Shown: positions 1-7,413, counted from the first letter of the stretch. The stretch: DNA of 27,706 bases from UBA9339 sp964535195 (GCA_964535195.1 CAZHSI010000018.1:1-27706), one strand, 5' to 3'. Notes: generated by a model not told the origin, from the sequence alone. Program-made: numbers and translations.

Positions 1-47
1 TTACAGGCGCAACTATTCACGTAAATGGTGGTATGTCTATGATTTAA
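1..47 (+). CDS. fabG: 3-oxoacyl-ACP reductase FabG, C-terminal tail (partial)
   Basis: Only the last 14 codons and the stop are present; the gene enters from the left edge and the first complete codon begins at base 3. The tail reads T-G-A-T-I-H-V-N-G-G-M-S-M-I, which matches the end of FabG, where H-V-N-G-G-M-x-M closes the short-chain dehydrogenase fold. FabG is the NADPH-dependent reductase of the fatty-acid elongation cycle. The next two genes, acpP and fabF, are its usual neighbours in the fab cluster, which supports the call despite the short length. Confidence 0.85.
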   Translation, partial: TGATIHVNGGMSMI

Positions 48-114
48 ATATTAGTTGTTTATGTGAAAATATTTCTTGCAAGTTGATATCTTTTGAATAA
101 ACTTAGGGGCGTTT

Positions 115-123
115 TGATATAAC
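115..123 (+). promoter_or_regulatory. candidate extended -10 promoter for acpP
   Basis: TGATATAAC is an extended -10 element (TGnTATAAC) placed about 35 bases before the acpP start, with no strong -35 hexamer at ideal spacing. acpP commonly has its own promoter because the protein is needed in large amounts. The assignment rests on motif and position only. Confidence 0.4.
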
Positions 124-158
124 AATTTATTTTTAATTTTAAATGTATGGGAGTGCGT

Positions 159-404
159 ATGCCAACTATAGAAGAACGTGTTAAAAAAATTATTGCGGAA
201 CAACTTGGTGTTAACGAAGGAGAAATTACCAATGAGTCATCTTTTGTTGATGATTTGGGTGCTGATTCGTTAGACACGGTCGAGCTGGTTATGGCTTTAG
301 AAGAAGATTTTGGTACTGAAATTCCTGATGAGGAAGCAGAAAAAATTACTACTGTACAGCAGGCCATAGACTACGTTAAGTCTCATTCTAAAGAAGCACA
401 ATAA
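159..404 (+). CDS. acpP: acyl carrier protein AcpP
   Basis: Acidic 81-residue carrier of growing acyl chains in type II fatty-acid synthesis. The phosphopantetheine attachment motif D-S-L is present with the serine at residue 37, the same position as in E. coli when Met is counted, inside G-A-D-S-L-D-T-V-E-L. A four-helix ACP pattern covers the full length. An in-frame ATG at 147 exists, but the GGGAG Shine-Dalgarno at 149-153 lies inside that extension and is spaced for the ATG at 159. The product from 159 also begins P-T-I-E-E-R-V-K-K like typical AcpP. fabF follows 19 bases after the stop, so the two are probably co-transcribed. Confidence 0.96.
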   Translation: MPTIEERVKKIIAEQLGVNEGEITNESSFVDDLGADSLDTVELVMALEEDFGTEIPDEEAEKITTVQQAIDYVKSHSKEAQ

Positions 405-423
405 CTATATTGAGGGTATTTTT

Positions 424-1662
424 TTGTCAAAACGACGCGTGGTTATTACAGGTATAGGAATGGTTACCCCTTTGGGGCTAAATGCTCATGATACGTGGGG
501 TGCTATTTTAGCTAGCAAAAGTGGAGTACGTGAGGTCTCCACTTTTGATGTATCGCAATTTCCTGTGAAAATTTGTGCTGCGGTTAAAGATTTTGATCCG
601 TTGCTGTATTTTGATGCTAAAGATGCTCGTAAGACAGAAACGTTTATTCAATATGCTGTCGCTGCTGCTACACAGGCCGTTACTGACTCAGGGTTAGTGA
701 TTAATGAAGAGATCTCACAGAAAGTGGGGGTTTCTATCGGTGCTGGCATTGGTGGTTTATTATCAATTCAACGTAATCATGAAGCTTTTTTATCTGGCGG
801 ACCAAGAAGAATTTCTCCCATGTTTATTCCTTATGCTATTACTAACATGGCCCCAGGTATTGTCGCAATTAAATATGGCTGCAAGGGACCAAACTTATCA
901 ATAGTCACTGCTTGCAGTACTGGTGCCCATAATATTGGCAACTCTGCTCGTCTCATTACTTATGGTGATGCTGATGTGATGATTGCTGGTGGTTGTGAAA
1001 TGGCGACTACGGTTCTTGGAATTGGTGGTTTTGCGGCTATTCGTGCGTTATCAAAGCGGAACGATGCGCCTGAAAAAGCAAGTCGTCCGTGGGACAAAGA
1101 TCGCGATGGTTTTGTTTTGGGAGAGGGCGCCGGGGTAGTAGTTCTTGAAGAATATGAGTTTGCCAAACGGCGTGGCGCTCGTATTTATGGTGAACTGGCT
1201 GGTTATGGTATGAGTGATGACGCTTCTCATATTACTTTACCTGACCAAGAAGGCCTGGGATCAACTTTAGCAATAAAAAATGCTCTCAATGATGGTGGAA
1301 TAAATAAAGAAGAGGTGGGTTATATTAATGCTCATGCTACTTCTACTATTCCTGGAGACATAGCAGAAATAGTCGCTATTAAAAAAGTGTTTGGTGATTA
1401 TGCTTGTAAGATTCCGGTAAGCTCTACTAAGTCTATGCATGGGCATTTGCTTGGCGCTGCTGGTTCGGTAGAAGCAATTATTTCTTTATTAGCTTTGCGC
1501 GATCAAGTGGCACCACCAACAATTAATCTCGATAATCCAGATGAGGGTTGTAATTTAGACTTTGTTCCACACCATGCTCGCCAAGCTAAGATCAATGTGG
1601 CTATCTCTAATTCTTTTGGCTTTGGTGGAACTAACTCCTGCTTAGCCTTTAGGAAGATTTAG
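424..1662 (+). CDS. fabF: 3-oxoacyl-ACP synthase II (FabF)
   Basis: Beta-ketoacyl-ACP synthase II, which condenses malonyl-ACP with acyl-ACP in chain elongation. The 412-residue length is normal. The Cys-His-His catalytic set is visible: Cys164 in T-A-C-S-T-G, His304 in N-A-H-A-T-S-T and His341 in K-S-M-H-G-H-L-L-G, with Lys336 just before. The glycine-rich C-terminus N-S-F-G-F-G-G-T-N is also present. Translation starts at TTG, with GAGGG at 412-416 seven bases upstream; the product then begins S-K-R-R-V-V-I-T-G like other FabF proteins. In E. coli pabC comes next; here mltG follows directly. Confidence 0.97.
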   Translation: MSKRRVVITGIGMVTPLGLNAHDTWGAILASKSGVREVSTFDVSQFPVKICAAVKDFDPLLYFDAKDARKTETFIQYAVAAATQAVTDSGLVINEEISQKVGVSIGAGIGGLLSIQRNHEAFLSGGPRRISPMFIPYAITNMAPGIVAIKYGCKGPNLSIVTACSTGAHNIGNSARLITYGDADVMIAGGCEMATTVLGIGGFAAIRALSKRNDAPEKASRPWDKDRDGFVLGEGAGVVVLEEYEFAKRRGARIYGELAGYGMSDDASHITLPDQEGLGSTLAIKNALNDGGINKEEVGYINAHATSTIPGDIAEIVAIKKVFGDYACKIPVSSTKSMHGHLLGAAGSVEAIISLLALRDQVAPPTINLDNPDEGCNLDFVPHHARQAKINVAISNSFGFGGTNSCLAFRKI

Positions 1663-1724
1663 AAACGCGTGTCATCTCCTCTATGGGGGCAAAGTCATTG
1701 TTTGAGGGTTAAAGGAGCTCTCTT

Positions 1725-2735
1725 ATGTTATCAATTAAAAAAAAACTGATTATCACAATAGTTTCTTTATTACTGGTAGCTGGTAGTTGGTTTGGTTTTA
1801 CCCTATGGTCGTTCTTAAATACTCCACTAATAGCTAAAGAGGGTGAGGCTGCGACTTTCCTTTTTGCTCAAGGCACTTCAGTAAAGAAAATGGCTTATGC
1901 TTTGGCCGAACGAAACTTATTAAAACATCCATTATATTTAGTGTTATTTGTGCGTTTAGATAACGTTGAGTTCAAGTTGAAGGCTGGCGAATATGTTATT
2001 GAGCCTGGAACAACCCCACGTAAATTAGTAGAAAAAATGGTTAAAGGCGATATGCTGCGCCACGCTTTTACAATTGTTGAAGGTTGGACTTTTCAGAAAA
2101 TTGTTGCGGCATTAAATGGTAATCAATATGTTATTCATACTATTCAAGGTTTAGATGCACCTAAAATCATGGAGAAACTTGGGCATGTGGGTGAGCATCC
2201 TGAAGGTAGGTTTGCTCCTGATACATATGTTTTTAGTGGAAAGGTAACCGATGTTGATATATTGGTTGATGCTTATCAATTGATGCAAAAGCAGCTAAAA
2301 AGAGCTTGGGATAGTAGAGCTAAAGATCTTTTGTATCATTGTTCTTATGAGGCATTAATAGCCGCTTCCTTGATTGAAAAGGAAACCGCGATAACTCAAG
2401 AAAAGGCTATGATCGCCGATATCATCTTACGTCGTCTCAACAAGGGGATGCCGCTACAGATTGATCCAACGGTAATTTACGGTCTGGGGCCAAAGTTTTC
2501 TGGTAAGTTAAGTCGGACTGATTTAGCGAAGAATACTCCATATAATACTTATGTCCATAAAGGATTGCCGCCAACCCCTATCTCTATGCCTGGTAAAGAC
2601 TCAATCAATGCTGCCTTACATCCGGTAGCAAATAGTTTTTGGTATTACGTTGCCAAAGGGGATGGGACGCACAAGTTTTCTGATACTCTTAAAGCACAGA
2701 GTAATGCGATTAAAAAATATTTGCTGCATAAGTAA
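1725..2735 (+). CDS. mltG: endolytic murein transglycosylase MltG (YceG-like)
   Basis: Inner-membrane lytic transglycosylase that cleaves nascent glycan strands and helps set their length. One N-terminal membrane anchor spans roughly residues 8-30, followed by a LysM-like part and the YceG catalytic domain. The catalytic glutamate is E218 in L-I-E-K-E-T-A, the same number as in E. coli. The family signatures P-L-Q-I-D-P-T-V-I-Y-G-L and Y-N-T-Y-x-x-x-G-L-P-P-T-P-I follow. A good AGGAG (1713-1717) precedes the ATG. It sits between fabF and tmk as in enteric bacteria, except that pabC is absent. Confidence 0.95.
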   Translation: MLSIKKKLIITIVSLLLVAGSWFGFTLWSFLNTPLIAKEGEAATFLFAQGTSVKKMAYALAERNLLKHPLYLVLFVRLDNVEFKLKAGEYVIEPGTTPRKLVEKMVKGDMLRHAFTIVEGWTFQKIVAALNGNQYVIHTIQGLDAPKIMEKLGHVGEHPEGRFAPDTYVFSGKVTDVDILVDAYQLMQKQLKRAWDSRAKDLLYHCSYEALIAASLIEKETAITQEKAMIADIILRRLNKGMPLQIDPTVIYGLGPKFSGKLSRTDLAKNTPYNTYVHKGLPPTPISMPGKDSINAALHPVANSFWYYVAKGDGTHKFSDTLKAQSNAIKKYLLHK

Positions 2736-2776
2736 TGGTGTCATCACGATCCAATTTTTAAGTCGAGGTGGTTTCT

Positions 2777-3406
2777 ATGAAAAAAGGCTTATTTATAACT
2801 CTTGAAGGCATCGAAGGCGCTGGCAAAAGTACGGCCGCTCAGATTTTGGTCGAATATTTAAATAAGGCTAATATCAAATTTATCTTAACTCGTGAACCTG
2901 GCGGCACCGAGGTTGCTGAAAAAATTCGTAAAGTTATCTTAGACCATTACCAAGAAGTAGTGCATCCTGATACCGAAATGCTACTTTACTTTGCTAGTAG
3001 AGCTCAACATTTACATCAAAAAATTATTCCAGCTTTAGAGCGGGGAGAGTGGGTGATTTGTGATCGTTTTACTGATGCTACTTATGCCTATCAAGGTGGT
3101 GGTCGTGGATTGTTACAGGAAAAGATTGCTATTTTAGAACAATGGGTACAAGGTGACCTGCGCCCTAATTATACGTTGCTATTTGATGTTACGGTTGATG
3201 TTGGTTTGGCGCGGATTAGAAACAATCGTTGCCTTGATCGGATTGAAGAAGAAGAGGCGTTGTTCTTTGAAAAAGTGCGTACTTGTTATCTTGAGCGAGC
3301 AAGACAGGAGCCCGAGCGTTTTTATACCATTAATGCTGATAAAACTTTTGCTGAAGTGACAGAGCAGTTGGTACAGTTTTTACAGCGTATCATATCCCTC
3401 TCGTAA
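2777..3406 (+). CDS. tmk: thymidylate kinase
   Basis: dTMP kinase, phosphorylating dTMP to dTDP with ATP for DNA synthesis. The P-loop G-I-E-G-A-G-K-S-T is at residues 11-19. The substrate loop T-R-E-P-G-G-T-E, the D-R-F-T-D-A-T-Y-A-Y-Q-G-G-G-R-G segment and an Arg-containing lid with D-R-I-E-E-E are all present. The product is 209 residues, normal for the family. A GTG at 2768 could extend it by three residues, but the GAGG at 2765-2768 is correctly spaced for the ATG at 2777. It precedes holB, the usual tmk-holB pairing. Confidence 0.96.
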   Translation: MKKGLFITLEGIEGAGKSTAAQILVEYLNKANIKFILTREPGGTEVAEKIRKVILDHYQEVVHPDTEMLLYFASRAQHLHQKIIPALERGEWVICDRFTDATYAYQGGGRGLLQEKIAILEQWVQGDLRPNYTLLFDVTVDVGLARIRNNRCLDRIEEEEALFFEKVRTCYLERARQEPERFYTINADKTFAEVTEQLVQFLQRIISLS

Positions 3407-3499
3407 ATTAGTTTGCCCTCGAGGCAATCTTCGAGAAAATTTAGATTTAAATTTATTCCACATTGCGTTCGGTATGAACAATTGGTAAATTCTAAAACT

Positions 3500-4483
3500 A
3501 TGGATACTATTCTTCCTTGGCATCAGCAAGATTTTGCATATTTAGTCGATCGCAAAAATCTTAATAAATTTCCTCATGCCATTTTACTTAACGGCGCCAG
3601 TGGTATTGGCAAATTGTTGTTGGCTAAGAATATTGCTGCCTTATTATTTTGTGAGCAAACAGAGCAGGCGGCGGTTCCTTGTGGCACATGTGATGCTTGC
3701 ATGTTATTGCGTGCTAATAATCATCCAGATTTATTGGTTGTCCAACCAGAGGAGCCAGGAAAGGCAATAAAAATCGATCAAGTACGTGAAGTAATAGCAG
3801 ACTTAAGCAATACCTCTCATCGAGGGGGCTATAAGATATTAATTATTGAGCCGGCAGAGCTATTAAATGTTGCCGCTGCTAACGCTTTACTAAAAACCCT
3901 AGAAGAGCCTGCGCCATATACAGTTATAATTTTAGTGGCTGCTCATCCACGGATGTTGCCAGCAACTATTCGTAGCCGTTGTCAGATGCTATCTATTGAT
4001 ACCCCAAAATATTTGGATGCTGAAGCGTGGTTACGTAAACAAATGCCAGAAGCGGATGCTACACTTTTATTGGCTTTGGCAGAAAATGCTCCCCTAAAAG
4101 CGTTAAGTCTAGCTCAAGGTGATTTTTTGCGTAGACGCCAAGAGTTTTTGGTCGGCCTTGATGAATGTTGGCAAGGAAAAAATGGGGTAGCACAGATGGT
4201 TACACACTGTTTAGATTGGGAAATAGAAGAGTTTTTGCTAATAATGTTGTATGCAGTAACTGATGTGATTAAAATCAAGTTTAATGATAAGTGCCATCTT
4301 GTAAACCAAGATCAAATAGCGCGTTTTACGACTTTTGCCATCAAAGCTAATCTTGGTAAATTGTTTGCTTATCAAGATCATTTATATAAATTGCGTAGGT
4401 GTTATTTAAAGAAAATTAGTTTGAACCACCAAATGGTCATGGAGAATCTAATCATTGAGTGGCTGCAACTGTTAGCAAATTGA
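3500..4483 (+). CDS. holB: DNA polymerase III subunit delta-prime (HolB)
   Basis: Clamp-loader subunit of the replicative polymerase. From the ATG at 3500 the protein has 327 residues and begins M-D-T-I-L-P-W-H, the W-containing start typical of HolB. The open frame runs 29 codons further upstream to a TTG at 3413, but that part looks non-coding. No clear Shine-Dalgarno precedes 3500, so the start is probable rather than certain. The AAA+ module has a degenerate Walker A (G-A-S-G-I-G-K followed by L), consistent with a delta-prime that does not hydrolyse ATP. It also has a zinc module with Cys51, Cys61, Cys64 and Cys67 and the S-R-C motif in T-I-R-S-R-C-Q. pilZ, which often follows in gammaproteobacteria, is missing. 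Confidence 0.93.
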   Translation: MDTILPWHQQDFAYLVDRKNLNKFPHAILLNGASGIGKLLLAKNIAALLFCEQTEQAAVPCGTCDACMLLRANNHPDLLVVQPEEPGKAIKIDQVREVIADLSNTSHRGGYKILIIEPAELLNVAAANALLKTLEEPAPYTVIILVAAHPRMLPATIRSRCQMLSIDTPKYLDAEAWLRKQMPEADATLLLALAENAPLKALSLAQGDFLRRRQEFLVGLDECWQGKNGVAQMVTHCLDWEIEEFLLIMLYAVTDVIKIKFNDKCHLVNQDQIARFTTFAIKANLGKLFAYQDHLYKLRRCYLKKISLNHQMVMENLIIEWLQLLAN

Positions 4484-4535
4484 CATTCATGGCAAAGTTA
4501 CTAAAGGAAGCATACTCCTCGTAAAATGAATTTAG

Positions 4536-4614
4536 GTGCGACGTCCTTATTTTTTGCGGCCGGAGTTTATATTTTCATAAATGAGGACCGTGTAACAAAT
4601 AAGGGCAACAAAGC
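4536..4614 (+). repeat. dispersed palindromic repeat, copy A
   Basis: This stretch aligns with the reverse complement of 10419-10491. Shared blocks in order are CTTATTTTTTGCG, CCGGAG, ATAAA followed by GAGGA, and GGCAACAAAGC at the end. Each copy can fold back on itself; here CCTTATTT pairs with AAATAAGG. Copies A and B are in opposite orientation, both intergenic. The family is not one I recognise by name. Confidence 0.6.
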
Positions 4615-4657
4615 ATTAAAATTTATTCCACGCGGTCTATTGTGTGACTAAGCAATG

Positions 4658-4681
4658 GGGGAAAGGCAAGGGGAAAGGCAA
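4658..4681 (+). repeat. 12-base perfect tandem duplication
   Basis: GGGGAAAGGCAA occurs twice head to tail. It lies inside the MITE-like element upstream of ycfH. It may be a replication-slippage product; no function is evident. Confidence 0.6.
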
Positions 4682-4731
4682 AGCTTATCCTCCTTGAACG
4701 AGCCATGTGGCGAGTCTAAACTTGATTTTAC

Positions 4732-4737
4732 GAGGAG
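4732..4737 (+). promoter_or_regulatory. ribosome binding site of ycfH inside a repeat arm
   Basis: GAGGAG stands 3 bases before the ATG at 4741, closer than ideal, and is part of the right inverted-repeat arm. Pairing with the left arm 200 bases upstream would hide both the ribosome site and the start codon. Confidence 0.45.
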
Positions 4738-4740
4738 TGT

Positions 4741-5517
4741 ATGTTAGCTGATTCACATTGTCATCTAGATTGTTTGGATCTTTCTCCTTATAAGCAAGAA
4801 GTGCATAAGGCCATTGTTGCTGCTCGCCTTAAGGGGGTGAAATATATTTTATGTCCTGGAATAACCGTTGAAGCATTTCCTAATATTTTAAAAATTGTAG
4901 AAACTGAGGCTGATCTTTTTGCTGCAGTGGGAGTTCATCCTACAGAAAAGGAAGCGCATCAACCAACTTTAAATGAACTAATAGAGCTTGCGCAAAATAA
5001 AAAGGTAGTTGCCATTGGTGAAACTGGGTTAGATTTTTATGAGGGTAAGGATGAAGTTAATACTAAAAAACAGATAGATCTATTTAAGTTACATATTCGC
5101 GCAGCCTTAGAGCTTAATATGCCCCTAATTATCCATGCGCGTGAGGCCGATAAAGAAATTATTGAGGTTTTAGAGACTGAAAAAGCCAAAAGAGTTGGGG
5201 GCGTGATGCACTGTTTTACTGGCAGTTTGGCTATGGCCGAAGCGGCTTTACGTCTCGGTTTTTATCTTTCATTTTCAGGGATTATAACTTTTAAAAATGC
5301 TGAAAAGTTAAGAAATATTGCCAAAACTATACCCATAGATAAAATTTTAATTGAGACTGATGCTCCATATTTAGCACCAGTCCCAATGCGTGGTAAACCT
5401 AATGAGCCGGCATATCTACCCTATACCGCAGAATTTATGGCAACCCTTCTTGGTATTTCTTATGAATCATTTGTCAACCAAACTACCGAGAATTTTTTGC
5501 GTTTTTGTAGAATCTAA
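4741..5517 (+). CDS. ycfH: TatD-family metal-dependent DNase (YcfH-like)
   Basis: Amidohydrolase-fold nuclease of the TatD family, 258 residues. The metal ligands are in order: His6 and His8 in D-S-H-C-H-L-D, Glu94 in I-G-E-T-G-L-D, His132 in I-I-H-A-R-E, His157 in M-H-C-F-T-G and Asp207 in E-T-D-A-P-Y-L-A-P. The place after tmk-holB matches E. coli ycfH, so this paralogue is more likely than the tatABC-linked TatD. Members act as 3'-5' exonucleases or D-aminoacyl-tRNA deacylase-like enzymes; the exact substrate cannot be told from sequence. The gene ends 12 bases before the convergent RhoGEF-like gene, with no obvious terminator between. Confidence 0.93.
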   Translation: MLADSHCHLDCLDLSPYKQEVHKAIVAARLKGVKYILCPGITVEAFPNILKIVETEADLFAAVGVHPTEKEAHQPTLNELIELAQNKKVVAIGETGLDFYEGKDEVNTKKQIDLFKLHIRAALELNMPLIIHAREADKEIIEVLETEKAKRVGGVMHCFTGSLAMAEAALRLGFYLSFSGIITFKNAEKLRNIAKTIPIDKILIETDAPYLAPVPMRGKPNEPAYLPYTAEFMATLLGISYESFVNQTTENFLRFCRI

Positions 5518-5529
5518 CGCTAAATTAGG

Positions 5530-6921
5530 TCATCCCATTCTTGGTGAAGGAGCTGGTAGTGGTTGTCTATGTGGCGGTTGCTCCTTTGTCGGTGTCGGCT
5601 TAACTCCGTCAAGTGACGCTCCCATTCTGCCATGGTCTAATAAAGCAGCAGCCATCCGTGAGTGTTGTAAGGGTCTATCTCCAGTTTTCGGGGTAGAAGA
5701 AACTGATGTGCTATCCTTTCTATGAGAAGGTGACAGTGGTGGAGACCTATGAGGTGGCATATGTATTGGTGCTTGCGAAACGACTGCTTGAGACGGTTTT
5801 ACTTGTTCTGTTAGTGGCACAACCCTTGATTCAATATCTTCTTTAGGAGTGGGGGGCGGTGGTAGCTGTGGAGGAGGATTTTCTTCTCTTTGCTGACTTT
5901 CAGTTTTTTTTTCTTTAATTTGCTCCAAAAGCTTGGTGGGATTTACCCGCAATGCTGTTGCATATCTAGCAACCTCGGTCTCGTTTTGATTATTATATGC
6001 CTCTACAAGTTTACTTATTACGTAGGTAGCGACATCTTCTGTATAATGATTTGTTTTTGCTTCTAATTCCATACTTGTATCTGTTGATTGTATGGTTTCT
6101 TGTTCCTTAAATAGCTCTGTTAATAGGTTTCTTAATTCACCAGGCTGGACATTTCGTTGAATAATTTCTTGTTTTACTAATGCTTTTAACTTTTTTAGGT
6201 CTAATCCTAAAGTTGCTGCATACTTATTTATATCAGCTTGATTTTCAGCACTATATACCTCATCAAGCCTGGTCATTAAATAAGCTATGACGCTTATATG
6301 ACCATGTCTTATTGCCTCCAATCTCATAGCAATAGTTGGTGACTGTGCTTGCATAGTAAAGCTAAGCATTAGCGTTGGGGTAGCGTTTACTGTTTGTAAC
6401 AGTTTTTTTAACTCAGCACCTTTTATGAATCGTTCAATAGATCGTTTAATAGATCGTTGAATAAATAATTGTCTTCTGAAATTTTTAGGGTCTGGTAGTC
6501 CGTATGTATCAAATATTGCTTTTACCGTAGCCATAGATGGCTCTTCATGTAATAATTTTCTAGCTATACCATTTCCTGTTGTTGGATCTATTGGTTTTTT
6601 TGGCACAATATTTAAAGCTAAAAATATTGCTACAAGTTCTTGGTTTTCTGTTCCAAATGATTGCGTCAAAAGCTGTTCTTGTCTTCGTTTTGTTGCTTCA
6701 TTTAGCTTGTCAGTTGCATTTTTTAATTCCCCATAAAGTTTTTCTAGCTCCTCGGGTGGTATTTGGTTTTCTGATGACGCGCTTTGGTTATATTCAGTAA
6801 TCTTTTTAATTAATTCTCCTATAAGTAAGGAGTATCTGGGAAATCTTTGTATTGGTTTGATAAGGTACGCAAGTGCGTCTAGTTTTTTTCCTAACCTGGC
6901 TAGATTTTTTTTAGAGTATTG
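5530..6921 (-). CDS. RhoGEF (Dbl-homology) protein, C-terminal part; frame joined to 6900-7328 by a -1 shift
   Basis: The open frame begins just after an in-frame TAA (6924-6922) and has no ATG, GTG or TTG until TTG at 6669. A 379-residue product from that TTG would lack the conserved part. The upstream open part reads A-Y-L-I-K-P-I-Q-R-F-P-R-Y-S-L-L-I-G-E-L, a near-consensus CR3 helix of eukaryotic Dbl-homology domains, followed by the final helix ending K-L-N-E-A-T-K-R-R. It must be fused to the frame at 6900-7328, giving about 600 residues. Beyond the DH domain, two related modules of about 41 residues (residues 127-167 and 213-253 counted from the TTG) share Y-x4-L-x-E-x-Y and K-Y/R-Y-A. 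A proline-rich tail with P-P-P-Q-L-P-P-P-P-T-P-K follows. A translocated effector acting on host Rho GTPases is inferred, not shown. No E-rich secretion signal is evident at the C-terminus. Confidence 0.7.
   Translation of the reverse strand, partial: QYSKKNLARLGKKLDALAYLIKPIQRFPRYSLLIGELIKKITEYNQSASSENQIPPEELEKLYGELKNATDKLNEATKRRQEQLLTQSFGTENQELVAIFLALNIVPKKPIDPTTGNGIARKLLHEEPSMATVKAIFDTYGLPDPKNFRRQLFIQRSIKRSIERFIKGAELKKLLQTVNATPTLMLSFTMQAQSPTIAMRLEAIRHGHISVIAYLMTRLDEVYSAENQADINKYAATLGLDLKKLKALVKQEIIQRNVQPGELRNLLTELFKEQETIQSTDTSMELEAKTNHYTEDVATYVISKLVEAYNNQNETEVARYATALRVNPTKLLEQIKEKKTESQQREENPPPQLPPPPTPKEDIESRVVPLTEQVKPSQAVVSQAPIHMPPHRSPPLSPSHRKDSTSVSSTPKTGDRPLQHSRMAAALLDHGRMGASLDGVKPTPTKEQPPHRQPLPAPSPRMG
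5911..6291 (-). repeat. two diverged copies of a ~41-residue module in the RhoGEF-like protein
   Basis: Codons at 6291-6169 and 6033-5911 (complement) encode helices aligning without gaps, with about 12 of 41 residues identical and most others conservative. The spacer between them encodes about 45 residues. They look like an old internal duplication of a helical unit; I do not recognise the family. Confidence 0.55.
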
Positions 6922-7328
6922 TTAAGTTTTTGGTGTTCAGTGAAGAAGTTTATAATTTCTTCCTGTCTTGAAGTTACCCATTCTACAGATTCTAGCGTGC
7001 CTTCTAATTGAGCCCTTAATAATATACAGGCAAGTTTTGCCCCATCTTTTAGAGTTGCATTTGGTTCAAGATGATATGATTCTAAAGTATTTCTTCCGGC
7101 AGCTGCTATATCTGCACAATGCTTTGCGGCTTCAATTACTAACCTTGAGTCTGAATCATCTTCAAGGGTCGTTAAGATAATTTTAGACGAATCTGCAAGA
7201 TCTCTACAATAGGTATCTTCGGAATTAAATATCTCTTGGTACACATTCATTGGTGACGAGGGTCTAGGTGTACTATTTTCCACAGTTACGGTTTGCTGAG
7301 TGCTTTTTTTATGATCTGGAGATATCAT
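6900..7328 (-). CDS. RhoGEF (Dbl-homology) protein, N-terminal part
   Basis: Residues about 27-41 read Y-Q-E-I-F-N-S-E-D-T-Y-C-R-D-L, the CR1 start of a Dbl-homology domain (E-I/L-x-x-T/S-E-x-x-Y-x-x-D-L). Helical sequence typical of the middle of the domain follows, and the frame then stops at TAG just before CR3, so on its own this is half a domain. The domain continues in the -1 frame (5530-6921). Translation should start at the second of two adjacent ATGs (7328): the near-perfect TAAGGAGGG lies five bases upstream of it and only two from the first. The strong ribosome site argues the gene is, or very recently was, expressed. nadA lies 85 bases upstream on the same strand. Dbl-type RhoGEF domains are typical of eukaryotes and rare in bacteria, so acquisition from a host is likely. 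Confidence 0.75.
   Translation of the reverse strand: MISPDHKKSTQQTVTVENSTPRPSSPMNVYQEIFNSEDTYCRDLADSSKIILTTLEDDSDSRLVIEAAKHCADIAAAGRNTLESYHLEPNATLKDGAKLACILLRAQLEGTLESVEWVTSRQEEIINFFTEHQKLNNTLKKI
6905..6912 (-). other. A8 slippery tract joining the two RhoGEF frames
   Basis: On the coding strand the zero frame reads CTA-AAA-AAA-ATC-TAG, so the heptamer A_AAA_AAA is in the correct phase for -1 ribosomal slippage. Adding one A by polymerase slippage has the same effect. Either event continues as N-L-A-R-L-G-K-K and into the CR3 motif. The zero-frame stop lies within one codon of the tract. A one-base deletion or a homopolymer sequencing error would look identical. Confidence 0.6.
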
Positions 7329-7413
7329 CATACCCTCCTTAGTTTATGCTTAATTTCCATGCGTTCGTATGGCCACTACACAAAGTTAAATGTTGCCATC
7401 ATCGCAACTATTA

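Larger units (their letters stand above)
4511..4743. mobile_element. MITE-like element with terminal inverted repeats between holB and ycfH
   Basis: The holB-ycfH gap holds no convincing gene. Its two ends carry an inverted repeat: the left arm (4511-4527) contains ACTCCTCGTAAAAT and the right arm (4725-4743) contains ATTTTACGAGGAGT. The 14-base core pairs perfectly, and the outer CATAC/GTATG extends it with a 2-base indel. A second, internal palindromic repeat (4536-4614) and a 12-base tandem duplication (4658-4681) lie inside. Size (about 230 bp), terminal repeats and lack of coding capacity resemble a MITE; no transposase or clear target-site duplication was seen. The right arm supplies the GAGGAG ribosome site and touches the start codon of ycfH. 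Confidence 0.45.

Noticed and set aside
147..158. Upstream ATG for acpP
   Set aside because: The Shine-Dalgarno lies inside this extension and is spaced for the ATG at 159.
3413..3499. 29-codon N-terminal extension of holB from TTG
   Set aside because: The extension has no HolB similarity, and the family's usual start lies at the ATG at 3500.
5390..5725. 111-codon plus-strand frame across the end of ycfH
   Set aside because: It overlaps ycfH in another frame and runs antisense to the RhoGEF tail; no ribosome site or family resemblance.
5530..6669. Treating the TTG at 6669 as the real start of a separate 379-residue protein
   Set aside because: The frame upstream of it, without a start codon, encodes the conserved DH CR3 motif, so a fused gene explains the sequence better.
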